From: Phycisphaerales bacterium
Lineage (GTDB): Bacteria > Planctomycetota > Phycisphaerae > Phycisphaerales > UBA1924
Assembly (NCBI GenBank): GCA_020846975.1
Contig: JADLCX010000004.1
Coordinates: forward strand, 1-53,369
Direction of reading: 5' to 3'
DNA length: 53,369 nucleotides
How positions within the stretch are numbered: the first letter of the stretch is position 1; the number at the start of each line of letters is the position of its first letter. A program made the translations under genes and the position numbers. Below, in pieces: positions 1 through 7,371 of the stretch. The notes beneath the pieces were generated by a model. That model saw nothing but the letters and a program-made list of their open reading frames with translations, was not told the origin of the DNA and did no database searches.

Positions 1-141
1 ATGGCCCTGCGCTGGGCGGGGGCGAGCTTCGCCGAGGCCGAGAAGACCATGCGCCGCATCGGCGGTCACGGCCAGCTCTGGATGCTCGCCGCGGCACTGG
101 AACCTCAGGATGGAGTCGCCATCGCCCAGAAAGCCGGGTAA
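1..141 (+). pseudogene. C-terminal end of a transposase-like gene, cut by the window edge
   Basis: An open frame runs from the first base to a TAA at 139-141 and gives 46 residues. They include an RWAGASFAEAEKTMRRI-type helix followed by GHGQLWMLAAAL. This pattern (RW..A...AEK..RRI.G...L..L..AL) resembles the C-terminal tail of planctomycete transposases; I recognise the style but cannot name the IS family. The ATG at base 1 is probably chance, and the gene continues to the left. The last 75 bases of the frame recur inverted at the right end of the window, with one change (Gln to Arg near the C-terminus), which supports a mobile origin. Confidence is moderate because no catalytic region is visible. 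Confidence 0.5.
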
Positions 142-191
142 GCTGTCAGGTCACGCCGCCATCCACTTCCCACTGCGGATGGGACACGCTC
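67..191 (+). repeat. Left copy of a 125-bp terminal inverted repeat (3' end of a mobile element)
   Basis: This segment equals the reverse complement of 53245-53369 with one mismatch, in the run cccagaaag (here) versus cccggaaag (other copy). It covers the end of the transposase-like frame plus 50 bases after its stop. Identity stops sharply after 191, so the outer end of the element probably lies at or near that base. The left limit is set by the far window edge, so the repeat could be longer. Confidence 0.85.
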
Positions 192-690
192 AGTCGAACT
201 CCGATGGTTCGATTCGGGTCGTTGCTGCGTCGATCCTCCACATGTGCAGTTCAAGCGGCATCAACTCAGTCTAACCGACGCCGTATCCGTAGACGGAACT
301 TGTACGGACCGGTTGACCGCTACGCTGACCCCTCCAACAATCACGGTCCACCTCCCCGGAGGTGGACACTCGGAGCCGCCCGTAACGGACGCGGAACCCG
401 GCCATACGCCGGACAATCCGCCGAGGCACGGGCATGGGTCTTCCCATCGCGGCTGATGGAAGGTTCCGCTCTGGCGAGGCTGCCCCCCGTCCCCCCAGCC
501 CCGCACCGTTGCCGCGGCCTCCTTGTTCGGCGGATTCCGCCACCGGATCGAGAGGACCGCGATCGAACCGGTCCCTGGTCCCGCCCGTTGTAAACATCGG
601 GCCTGCAAGGAGTTTCGCGTCGAGTACGACGCCCCCATTCCCCTTCATCCCAAGCCACTTCCGCGCGGGGCCTTAGCCGCCGCGTCCGAC
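192..690. other. Gap without a convincing gene
   Basis: About 500 bases lie between the mobile-element end and the tRNA. A short open frame from 194 to a TAA at 272-274 could be the tail of a gene cut by the element, but it is only 26 codons. The rest has open frames in several phases with no recognisable product and mixed codon use. The only clear structure is the hairpin at 347-366. Confidence 0.5.
347..366. repeat. Perfect 9-bp hairpin
   Basis: TCCACCTCC and GGAGGTGGA are separated by two C residues. No T run follows on either strand, so it is not a standard intrinsic terminator. Its role is unknown. Confidence 0.4.
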
Positions 691-761
691 TGGGCGATGG
701 TGTAACGGTAGCACAGCAGATTTTGGTTCTGTTTGTCCAGGTTCGAATCCTGGTCGCCCAG
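691..761 (+). tRNA. tRNA-Gln (anticodon TTG)
   Basis: The cloverleaf can be read directly. The acceptor stem TGGGCGA/TCGCCCA is followed by discriminator G at 761. The D arm is GTG..CAC. The anticodon stem GCAGA/TCTGT encloses the loop TTTTGGT with TTG at 723-725. The T arm is CCAGG-TTCGAAT-CCTGG. CCA is not encoded. It decodes CAA (and by wobble CAG). It lies 17 bases upstream of the GlmU-type gene, so co-transcription is possible. Confidence 0.96.
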
Positions 762-778
762 CTTACCCTCCGACACGC

Positions 779-1597
779 GTGACCTCAATCCCTTCCAACC
801 CCGCCCACCAACCCGCGCCCGCGGCGATCATTCTCGCCGCGGGAATGGGCAAGCGGATGAACTCTGACTTGCCGAAGGTGCTGCACCCGGTCGGCCAGCC
901 GCCACGCCCGATGGTGCAGGCGGTGGTCGATGCCTGCCGCGAGGCGGGGTGCCGCCGGATCGTGCTGGTGATCGGTTACAAGCAGGAGTTGGTCCGCGAC
1001 GCGATGCGCGGCCAACCGGTCGAGTACGCGGTGCAGGCGGAGCAGCTTGGCACGGGCCACGCGGTTCGTTGCGCCGAGTCGCTCTTCGGACACGAAAAAT
1101 CCGGACCCGGCCACGACCTCTTCGTACTCGCGGGTGATGGACCGCTGATCCGTTCCGCGACGCTCAGGCAGATGCTCGACCGGCACCGTTCTTCGCTCGC
1201 GGCGGCCACGCTCGCCACGAGCCGGATCGCCGATCCCGCCGGCTACGGCCGCATCGTCCGCGACGGCTCCGGCCGCTTCACCGCGATCGTCGAGCACAAG
1301 GACTGCACGCCCGCGCAGCTCGCGATCGGGGAGATCAACCCCAGTTACTACTGCTTCGACGCGCGAGCGATGTTCGACGCCCTGGCCCGGGTGACGCGCA
1401 ATTCTCAGAGCGGCGAGTACTACATCACCGATGTGCCGGGCATGCTCCTGGCCGCCGGGTCGAGGGTCGAGGTCATCGACGCCGTCCCGCCCGAAGATGT
1501 GCTGAGCATCAACACGCCCGACCAACTCGCCGAGGTTGACCGAATCTACCGCTTGCGATGCGCCGATCGCGCCGCGCTAACCGGAGGGCCGCGATGA
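779..1597 (+). CDS. glmU: Single-domain GlmU-type UDP-N-acetylglucosamine pyrophosphorylase
   Basis: This 272-residue protein matches the uridylyltransferase half of GlmU, which makes UDP-GlcNAc from GlcNAc-1-phosphate and UTP for peptidoglycan and lipid A. The nucleotide loop LAAGMGKRM is at residues 19-27, the catalytic-lysine motif LPKVLH at 31-36, QAEQLGTGHAV at 86-96 and AGDGP at 118-122. Ordinary GlmU has about 450 residues with a C-terminal left-handed beta-helix acetyltransferase. Here the protein stops after the first domain and no hexapeptide repeats follow, so the acetyltransferase step must be encoded elsewhere. The start is GTG. Its TGA overlaps the ATG of prs (ATGA), implying translational coupling. 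The order glmU-prs-rplY-pth is a known bacterial gene order. Confidence 0.9.
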   Translation: MTSIPSNPAHQPAPAAIILAAGMGKRMNSDLPKVLHPVGQPPRPMVQAVVDACREAGCRRIVLVIGYKQELVRDAMRGQPVEYAVQAEQLGTGHAVRCAESLFGHEKSGPGHDLFVLAGDGPLIRSATLRQMLDRHRSSLAAATLATSRIADPAGYGRIVRDGSGRFTAIVEHKDCTPAQLAIGEINPSYYCFDARAMFDALARVTRNSQSGEYYITDVPGMLLAAGSRVEVIDAVPPEDVLSINTPDQLAEVDRIYRLRCADRAALTGGPR

Positions 1598-2589
1598 GCC
1601 GCGACGATGCCAACCAGCTCAAGATCTTCGCCGGTCGCAACTCCATCGACCTGTCCCAGCGCGTCTGCCGGCACCTCGAGCTCCCCCTCGGCGCGGCCCG
1701 CACCGAGTCGTTCCCCGATGGCGAAGTGATCGTCAAGCTCGAAGAGGATGTCCGCGGCCGCGACTGCTACGTGATCCTGAGCACCTGCTCCCCGGTCAAC
1801 GAGAACCTCGTCGAACTGCTGGTGTTCATGGACTGCCTCCGCCGCGCCAGCGCGCAGCGCATCACCGTCGTCACGCCCTACTTCGGCTACGCGCGCCAGG
1901 ACCGCAAGGATGCCGGGCGCGTCCCGATCACCGCCAAGCTCGTCGCCAACCTCATCGTCGCGGCGGGCGCGCAGCGGCTGGTCGCGCTCGACCTGCACGC
2001 CGCGCAGATCCAGGGGTTCTTCGACATTCCCGTCGATCACCTCTCCGCCATGCCGGTCTTCTACGACTACTTCATGAAGATCCGCGGCGAACTCAAGGAC
2101 CTCTGCCTGGTCAGCCCCGACGTCGGCAACGTCAAGGTCGCCGAGAGCTTCGCCAACATGCTCGGCGGCGAACTGGCCATCATCCACAAGCGACGCATCG
2201 ACGGGAAGGAAGTCAAGACCGGCGGCCTCATCGGCTCGGTCCGGGGCAAGACCGTCCTCATGTACGACGACATGATCACCACCGCCGGCACCGTCGCCGA
2301 GGCCTCGCGCCTGCTGCTCGACGAGGGCGCGGCCAAGATCATCGTCGCCGCCACGCACCCGGTCATGGTGGGCCTGGCTATGGAACGTCTCTCCGCCAGC
2401 CCCATCAGCCGCATCGTCTGCACCAACACGATCCCCAGCGAGACCTCGGGCGCCGACCGCCTCGCCCCGATCCGAGAGCGGTACACCGAACTCTGCGTCT
2501 CCGAACTGCTCGGCAACGCCATCCACAACATCCACCACAACAAGTCGGTCTCGGCCCTGTTCAAGTACTCCGGCGGCGGAAAGAGATAG
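1594..2589 (+). CDS. prs: Ribose-phosphate pyrophosphokinase (PRPP synthetase)
   Basis: It makes PRPP from ribose-5-phosphate and ATP for nucleotide, His and Trp synthesis. The 331 residues include FGYARQDRK (97-105), the metal/ATP motif DLHAAQIQGFF (133-143) and the PRPP loop VLMYDDMITTAGT (221-233), all expected for class I enzymes. I chose ATG 1594 because it overlaps the glmU stop and has CCGGAGGG 6-13 bases upstream; an earlier in-frame ATG at 1558 would add an Arg-rich extension lying inside glmU. The length is slightly above the usual 310-320. It may supply PRPP to the purine pathway represented by purL at 17934. Confidence 0.96.
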   Translation: MSRDDANQLKIFAGRNSIDLSQRVCRHLELPLGAARTESFPDGEVIVKLEEDVRGRDCYVILSTCSPVNENLVELLVFMDCLRRASAQRITVVTPYFGYARQDRKDAGRVPITAKLVANLIVAAGAQRLVALDLHAAQIQGFFDIPVDHLSAMPVFYDYFMKIRGELKDLCLVSPDVGNVKVAESFANMLGGELAIIHKRRIDGKEVKTGGLIGSVRGKTVLMYDDMITTAGTVAEASRLLLDEGAAKIIVAATHPVMVGLAMERLSASPISRIVCTNTIPSETSGADRLAPIRERYTELCVSELLGNAIHNIHHNKSVSALFKYSGGGKR

Positions 2590-2659
2590 CCCCGCCTCGA
2601 TCACGCCCGTCGATTTTCACAAGCGTTAACCACAGCTTTTCAGAGAAGGAATCCAGACC

Positions 2660-3451
2660 ATGCACGAGAAATCACCCCTCCTGACCGCCGAGAAGCGCGA
2701 GCGCATCGGTACCCGCTACGCCAAGCGCGACCGCGCCATCGGTCGCCTGCCCGCCGTCGTTTACGGGCACGGCCGCGACCCGCTCGCCATCACGCTCGAC
2801 GCCAAGTCCACGCTCACCCAGATCCACAAGGGCGAGAAGGTCTTCCGCCTCGACTTCCCCGGCCACAAGGAGGCCGACGAGATGCAGATGGTGCTGCTCA
2901 AGGAGGTCCAGTTCGACTACCTCGGCACCAACATCGTGCACGCCGACTTCGCCCGAGTCGATCTCAACGAGCGCGTCAGGACGCACGTGCACATCACCTT
3001 CCTCGGCGAGGCCAAGGGCCTGAAGACCGCCGGCAACATGCTCATGCACCCGGTCACCGAGCTCGAGATCGAGTGCCGCGTCGTCGATCTGCCCGACCAC
3101 GTCGAGGTCAACATCGCCGACCTCGATCTGGGCGACATGATCTCGGCCAGCCAGGTCAAGCTGCCCATGCCGGACATGAAACTCATCACCGACCCCAACG
3201 CCGTCGTCGCGCAGGTCGTTCTGGCCGGCGTCAGCAAGGCCGCCGAAGAGGAGACCGTCGCCGCCGAGGGCGCGACCGAGCCCGAAGTGCTCACCGCCAA
3301 GAAGCCCGCCGAGGGCGAGGAAGCCGCCAAGGGCGCGGCCCCGGCCGCCAAGGGCGGCGCGGCGCCCGCCAAGGGCGCGGCCCCGGCCGCCAAGGGCGCT
3401 GCCCCCGCCGCGGGAGCCAAGCCCGCCGCCGGAGGCGACAAGAAGAAGTAA
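2660..3451 (+). CDS. rplY: 50S ribosomal protein bL25 (Ctc/TL5 type) with K/A-rich tail
   Basis: It binds 5S rRNA in the large subunit. Residues 1 to about 95 form the L25 domain (KRERIGTRYAKR, then LPAVVYGHGRDPLAI). About 100-190 form the TL5/Ctc C-terminal beta domain (HADFARVDLNERVRTHVHI, then MLMHPVTELEIEC). Beyond about residue 195 there is a low-complexity extension rich in Ala, Lys, Pro and Gly, ending in GDKKK, probably disordered and RNA-contacting. The ATG is preceded by GAGAAGGAA. Similar A/K tails occur on bL9 in the same gene run. Confidence 0.95.
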   Translation: MHEKSPLLTAEKRERIGTRYAKRDRAIGRLPAVVYGHGRDPLAITLDAKSTLTQIHKGEKVFRLDFPGHKEADEMQMVLLKEVQFDYLGTNIVHADFARVDLNERVRTHVHITFLGEAKGLKTAGNMLMHPVTELEIECRVVDLPDHVEVNIADLDLGDMISASQVKLPMPDMKLITDPNAVVAQVVLAGVSKAAEEETVAAEGATEPEVLTAKKPAEGEEAAKGAAPAAKGGAAPAKGAAPAAKGAAPAAGAKPAAGGDKKK

Positions 3452-3531
3452 TCCGCCACGCGAGGAGCCGGTCTGCCCAGAGCCGACCGGCGCTCGCCAC
3501 GCGGATCCATCCCACACTCGCATGACCAACC

Positions 3532-4176
3532 GTGAAGCTCATCGTCGGACTCGGAAACCCCGGCACGGAATACGCCAGGACCCGCCACAACGCGGGCTTC
3601 ATGGTCGTGGACCGGCTGGCGGCGCGGCACGCGCCCAACGAGCCCGCACGTTCGCGCTTCAACGGCCTGGTGGTCGAGTGCGCGATCAAGGGCGAGAAGT
3701 CGCTCCTGCTCAAACCGCTCACCTACATGAACCGCAGCGGTCAGTCGATCGTTCAGGCCTTGACGTTCTACAAGCTCGACCCCAAGCTCGACCTGCTCGT
3801 GCTCGTGGACGACGTCGCGCTGCCGTGCGGGAGCGTCCGGCTCCGGCCGGGCGGCTCGGCCGGCGGGCACAACGGGCTCGCGGACATCGAGCGTGCCTTG
3901 GGGCACTCCGACTACCCGCGGCTGCGGATCGGCATCGACGCCAAGCCGCCCATGATGGCCCTCCACGACTACGTGCTCGGCCGATTCACCGACGAGCAGG
4001 CGGCCGCGCTCAAGCCCGCGATTGAAAAGGCGTGCGACGCCACGGAGCTCTTCATCACTCCCGGTCTCGACGCCGCGATGAACAAGTTCAACAAGAAAGA
4101 CGACCCCCCCCCTCCCCCTCCGCCTCCGACTCCCCCACCCACTTCACCCCAACACCCCCTCACCCCGACTCCCTGA
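3532..4176 (+). CDS. pth: Peptidyl-tRNA hydrolase with a proline-rich tail
   Basis: It releases peptides from dropped-off peptidyl-tRNA. The GTG start gives MKLIVGLGNPGTEYARTRHN with the catalytic His at residue 19. The tRNA-binding and catalytic region shows LKPLTYMNRSG (60-70) and the VDDVALPCG loop with Asp93/94. The typical core ends near residue 189 (MNKFNKKD). After it a run of nine C bases (4104-4112) begins a tail of Pro/Thr codons, about 25 residues unlike any family member I know. A -1 slip on the C run would enter the rpsF frame without meeting a stop. The rpsF start lies 14 bases downstream of the pth stop. Confidence 0.95.
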   Translation: MKLIVGLGNPGTEYARTRHNAGFMVVDRLAARHAPNEPARSRFNGLVVECAIKGEKSLLLKPLTYMNRSGQSIVQALTFYKLDPKLDLLVLVDDVALPCGSVRLRPGGSAGGHNGLADIERALGHSDYPRLRIGIDAKPPMMALHDYVLGRFTDEQAAALKPAIEKACDATELFITPGLDAAMNKFNKKDDPPPPPPPPTPPPTSPQHPLTPTP

Positions 4177-4190
4177 CAGGACTCACAATC

Positions 4191-4631
4191 ATGGCCACAC
4201 GAATCGCAAACTACGAAGCAATGTTCCTCATCTCGCAGGCTCACGCGGCCCAGCTCGGCGACACCGTCGCCCACATCCGCCACACCCTCGAACGCTACCA
4301 CGCGACCATCGTCGCGATGCGCAAGTGGGATGAGCGGCGCTTGGCGTACGAGATCCAGAAGCAGAAGCGCGGCCTGTACATCCTGTGCTACTTCTCCTGC
4401 GACACCAAGCACCTCGGCGAGATCGAGCGCGCCTTCAACCTCTCCGAAAGCGTGATGCGCCACCTGATCATCCGCGCTGACCACCTCTCGATGGACGAGA
4501 TGAAGGCCGCCGACGCCGCCCGCGAACTGGAGGCCGAAGCCAAGCTCCGCGCTTCCCAGCCGGCGATGCCCCTGGCCGTCTCTTCCGAGCCCGAGCCGGT
4601 CAACGCCGGGGATGAAGACGAGGACATGTAA
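4191..4631 (+). CDS. rpsF: 30S ribosomal protein bS6
   Basis: The 146-residue protein begins MATRIANYEAMFLI, the expected first beta strand of bS6. It continues with KWDERRLAYEIQKQKRGLY and ends the S6 fold with LRHLII-type strand residues (VMRHLIIRAD). An acidic extension follows that ends DEDEDM. In the ribosome bS6 pairs with bS18, whose gene commonly lies between ssb and rplI but is absent here. The chosen ATG has ACAGGACTCA just upstream. The frame remains open far upstream into pth, but that extension is not S6-like. Confidence 0.95.
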   Translation: MATRIANYEAMFLISQAHAAQLGDTVAHIRHTLERYHATIVAMRKWDERRLAYEIQKQKRGLYILCYFSCDTKHLGEIERAFNLSESVMRHLIIRADHLSMDEMKAADAARELEAEAKLRASQPAMPLAVSSEPEPVNAGDEDEDM

Positions 4632-4723
4632 ACCACCTTGAGCCTCTCCGCCTCGCCACCGCCAAGCGTTTGTGGGTCGTACAATGTTCGGCTTCCAGTC
4701 AACTCCTCCTCGAAAGATCACCG

Positions 4724-5185
4724 ATGGCCAACTACAACAAAGTCCTCCTGATGGGCAACATCACGCGCGACATTGAACTGCGTCACCTGCCCAGCGGGAA
4801 CGCCATCGCGCAGGTCGGGCTCGCGGTCAACCGCAAGTGGCGTGACCAGAACACCAACGAGATGAAGGAAGAGGTCACCTTCGTCGACTGTGACGCGTTC
4901 GGCAAGACCGCCGAGAACATCGCCAAGTTCTTCAGCAAGGGCCGGCCCATCTTCATCGAGGGTCGCCTCAGGCTCGACACATGGAAGGACAAGAACGACG
5001 GATCGAACCGCTCGAAGCTCAAGGTCGTGATCGAGTCGTGGGACTTCATCGACTCCAAACCCGGTGGTGGCGGCGGAGAAGGGGCCGCTCGCCCCGTCGT
5101 TCGCTCATCCGGGGCTTCGCAGCCGGCCGCGGCCGCGTCGCACGGCGAACCCGAGGAAATCCGTGAGGATGACATTCCGTTCTGA
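4724..5185 (+). CDS. ssb: Single-stranded DNA-binding protein
   Basis: The 153-residue protein starts MANYNKVLLMGNITRDIELR. It has an OB fold to about residue 110 (VTFVDCDAFGKTAENIAKF, then GRPIFIEGRLRLDTW). A Gly/Ala-rich linker follows, and then the acidic tip EEIREDDIPF that recruits SSB-interacting proteins. I chose ATG 4724 because the homologous region begins there; a longer in-frame start at 4670 adds an unrelated segment. The order rpsF-ssb-rplI is the standard context. Confidence 0.96.
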   Translation: MANYNKVLLMGNITRDIELRHLPSGNAIAQVGLAVNRKWRDQNTNEMKEEVTFVDCDAFGKTAENIAKFFSKGRPIFIEGRLRLDTWKDKNDGSNRSKLKVVIESWDFIDSKPGGGGGEGAARPVVRSSGASQPAAAASHGEPEEIREDDIPF

Positions 5186-5337
5186 TTCCATCTCGGCGGG
5201 CCGTACGACCCGCCCGGAAGTACTCTGATCCCCCCTTTCCGCTGGGGCCGCCAGGGCGCGGCGCGTCGCCGGGTTCCGACCGACTCCTCAACTTTTCCCG
5301 CGGGCGAACGCTCGCGGAGCAAAGGACAGCAAGCACC

Positions 5338-6060
5338 ATGGCCAAGACCGTTGAACTCCTGCTCACAGAGACCGTCGAAAACCTCGGCATCGTCGGCGAT
5401 GTCGTGAAGGTTCGCACCGGTTTCGCCCGCAACTACCTCCTGCCCCGCGACTACGCCACCACGCCGAGCGAGGAACTCAAGAAGAGCCTCCAGGCCAAGC
5501 GCGTCGAGGCCGAGCGCATGCTCGCCGAGCAGCAGAAGGTCCGCGCCGAGACCATCCAGCGGCTCGAGGGCTTCGAGCTCTCGATCGAACGCTCCTGCAA
5601 CGATCTCGGCATCCTCTACGCCGCCGTCACGCAGCAGGAGATTTCCGTGGCGCTCATCGCCGCGGGCCACGCCGTCCGTCCTCGCGATGTCCGCCTCTCC
5701 GGCGCGATCAAGCGCGTGGACAAGTACGACATCCACATCAAGTACCAGACCGATCTGGAAACGTGGATCAAGCTCATCGTCAAGCCCGACCGCGTGCTGG
5801 CCAAGGACGAGAAGGCCGACCTCGACTTCGACAACGAGGGCAACCTGATCGAGAAACGCCACGACAAGGCCGATCGGAAGTCCGACGAAGCCGCTGCCAA
5901 GGGTGAGGCCAAGCCCGCCGCCAAGGACGACAAGGGCGAGAAGAAGCCTGCCGCCGACAAGGCCGACAAGAAGGCCGAAGCACCCGCCGAGGAGGCCCCG
6001 CAGAAGGCCGTCAAGAAGCCGCGGCAGGACGTCAAGAAGGACGCCGCGAAAAAGGCCTGA
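5338..6060 (+). CDS. rplI: 50S ribosomal protein bL9 with K/A-rich tail
   Basis: The N-terminal domain carries LLTETVENLGIVGDVVKV and GFARNYLLPRDYA (residues about 7-40). A long connecting helix is followed by the C-terminal domain to about 165. Residues from about 170 to 240 are a Lys/Ala/Asp/Glu-rich extension ending KKDAAKKA. Typical bL9 has about 150 residues. The leader (5186-5337) holds a GGCGGG/CCCGCC hairpin (5195-5214), which may act in attenuation. rpsR is missing between ssb and this gene. A strong terminator follows. Confidence 0.95.
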   Translation: MAKTVELLLTETVENLGIVGDVVKVRTGFARNYLLPRDYATTPSEELKKSLQAKRVEAERMLAEQQKVRAETIQRLEGFELSIERSCNDLGILYAAVTQQEISVALIAAGHAVRPRDVRLSGAIKRVDKYDIHIKYQTDLETWIKLIVKPDRVLAKDEKADLDFDNEGNLIEKRHDKADRKSDEAAAKGEAKPAAKDDKGEKKPAADKADKKAEAPAEEAPQKAVKKPRQDVKKDAAKKA

Positions 6061-6093
6061 GCCTTTCTCGCCCATCCGAAAGCAACCCCCCAG

Positions 6094-6122
6094 ACCCCGC
6101 CGATGCTCGGCGGGGTTTTTTC
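6094..6122 (+). terminator. Intrinsic terminator after rplI
   Basis: ACCCCGCCGA (6094-6103) and TCGGCGGGGT (6107-6116) form a 10-bp stem with loop TGC, followed by a run of six T. It closes the glmU-to-rplI run. The - strand esterase converges on it. Confidence 0.92.
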
Positions 6123-6159
6123 TTGATCCGGTGCTCGGCGTTCCGCTCCGTCGTCGCTT

Positions 6160-7266
6160 TCAGGCTGCCCGCCGCCGCCGTGCTGCGCACACACCGATCA
6201 ACGCCAACACCGCCACGGCCGAAGGCTCGGGGATCGCCTGGAACGCCAGTTCCCCGATCAGGTCGTGCATGCGTGAGGTGGGGTGCACCCGATCCCAGAA
6301 CACGTAACCGTCGGGGCTCGCGCCGTCCGGGACCGCGGCGTTGCGCGTCGGGTTGAAGCCGATCCCCGAGAACCCGTTGAAGTTCAGCACGGGTGTGCTG
6401 ACATCCAGCCCCGCGAGATCGAACACCCGACCCGCCGCCACTTCCGTAAAGTACCCGTGAACGTTGACCGTATGAAGGCGCAGGCGCGGGTGCGCGTTCC
6501 GCAGCCGTGTGGCCGCTTCAAGTTGTCGGTCCCGGAAGTCCTGCGCGGCCAGTTGAACCGCGGTCCGCCGGTTCGCGGCCGCGTTCAGGAAGTCCGGGAT
6601 CAACTGCATCGGCGGCACGTTCGGCCACACCACCGTGACGAACACATTCTGAGGCGCGGCCGCCGTCAGGTCGCCGATGTACGATTCGATCCGGGTCACC
6701 GCCGTGGTCGCCGCGGTCCGCGTGGCCGCTTCGCTGAAGAAGATCGCGTTGCCCTCGTCGCGGATGTCGTTGCCGCCGCCCCAGATGCAGTAGAGCGTCG
6801 AGGATGTGAACACGGGGTTGTTCCCCAGGTACTGCGTGCGCACCTGGTGCCCGATGTTGTTGGTGTACGTGCCCGCGGTGTTGGCGGTCGTCGCACCGCC
6901 ATAGGCGAAGTTGAGCCCGCCGTTCTGCTGCAGGGTCGCTCTCGCCGGGTTCATGCCCCACCGCCGCGCCAGCGCTTCATGCCAGACCCCGGTGAACGCG
7001 CTATTGCCCAGCCTCGTCACCTGCGCGTTGTTGTTGGTCGCCGTTCCGTTGGTCCATCGCCCCGCGTCGTACCACGGCGCGACCGGGCGCTGCGACACCA
7101 CCGCCCCGGTGGTGTTGAACAGCACATTGCCCGTGTCCGACAGACTGTCGCCGAACACAACCATCCGATCGAACGCGCCGCCGAGCGAGGGCGATGCCCC
7201 GATCGTGAACACCGCGGCCGCAACGAGCCAACCGCTCGCGTAAATGACGTGCCCATTGAGCAGCAT
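6160..7266 (-). CDS. Secreted GDSL/SGNH esterase with PEP-CTERM tail
   Basis: This 368-residue hydrolase has an N-terminal hydrophobic signal (residues about 8-30). Block I VVFGDSLSDTG holds the nucleophile Ser41. WGGGNDIRD supplies Gly165 and Asn166 of the oxyanion hole, and block V DRVHP supplies Asp325 and His328. The C-terminus reads IPEPSA, a hydrophobic stretch and RRRR, which is the PEP-CTERM sorting pattern processed by exosortase. The likely role is an extracellular lipase or esterase of thermolabile-hemolysin/SGNH type; the substrate is unknown. GAGGAGCGGAGAG precedes the ATG. It converges with rplI and stands alone, downstream of lnt on the same strand. Confidence 0.9.
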   Translation of the reverse strand: MLLNGHVIYASGWLVAAAVFTIGASPSLGGAFDRMVVFGDSLSDTGNVLFNTTGAVVSQRPVAPWYDAGRWTNGTATNNNAQVTRLGNSAFTGVWHEALARRWGMNPARATLQQNGGLNFAYGGATTANTAGTYTNNIGHQVRTQYLGNNPVFTSSTLYCIWGGGNDIRDEGNAIFFSEAATRTAATTAVTRIESYIGDLTAAAPQNVFVTVVWPNVPPMQLIPDFLNAAANRRTAVQLAAQDFRDRQLEAATRLRNAHPRLRLHTVNVHGYFTEVAAGRVFDLAGLDVSTPVLNFNGFSGIGFNPTRNAAVPDGASPDGYVFWDRVHPTSRMHDLIGELAFQAIPEPSAVAVLALIGVCAARRRRAA

Positions 7267-7371
7267 CTCTCCGCTCCTCTCTCGCCGCGTTTCCGCGGCG
7301 GTTCACCCGCGTGCAGCCTACCTGACGGAGCGACATCGGGCAATCCCCCTCCGGCACAAGCCCATCCCGAT

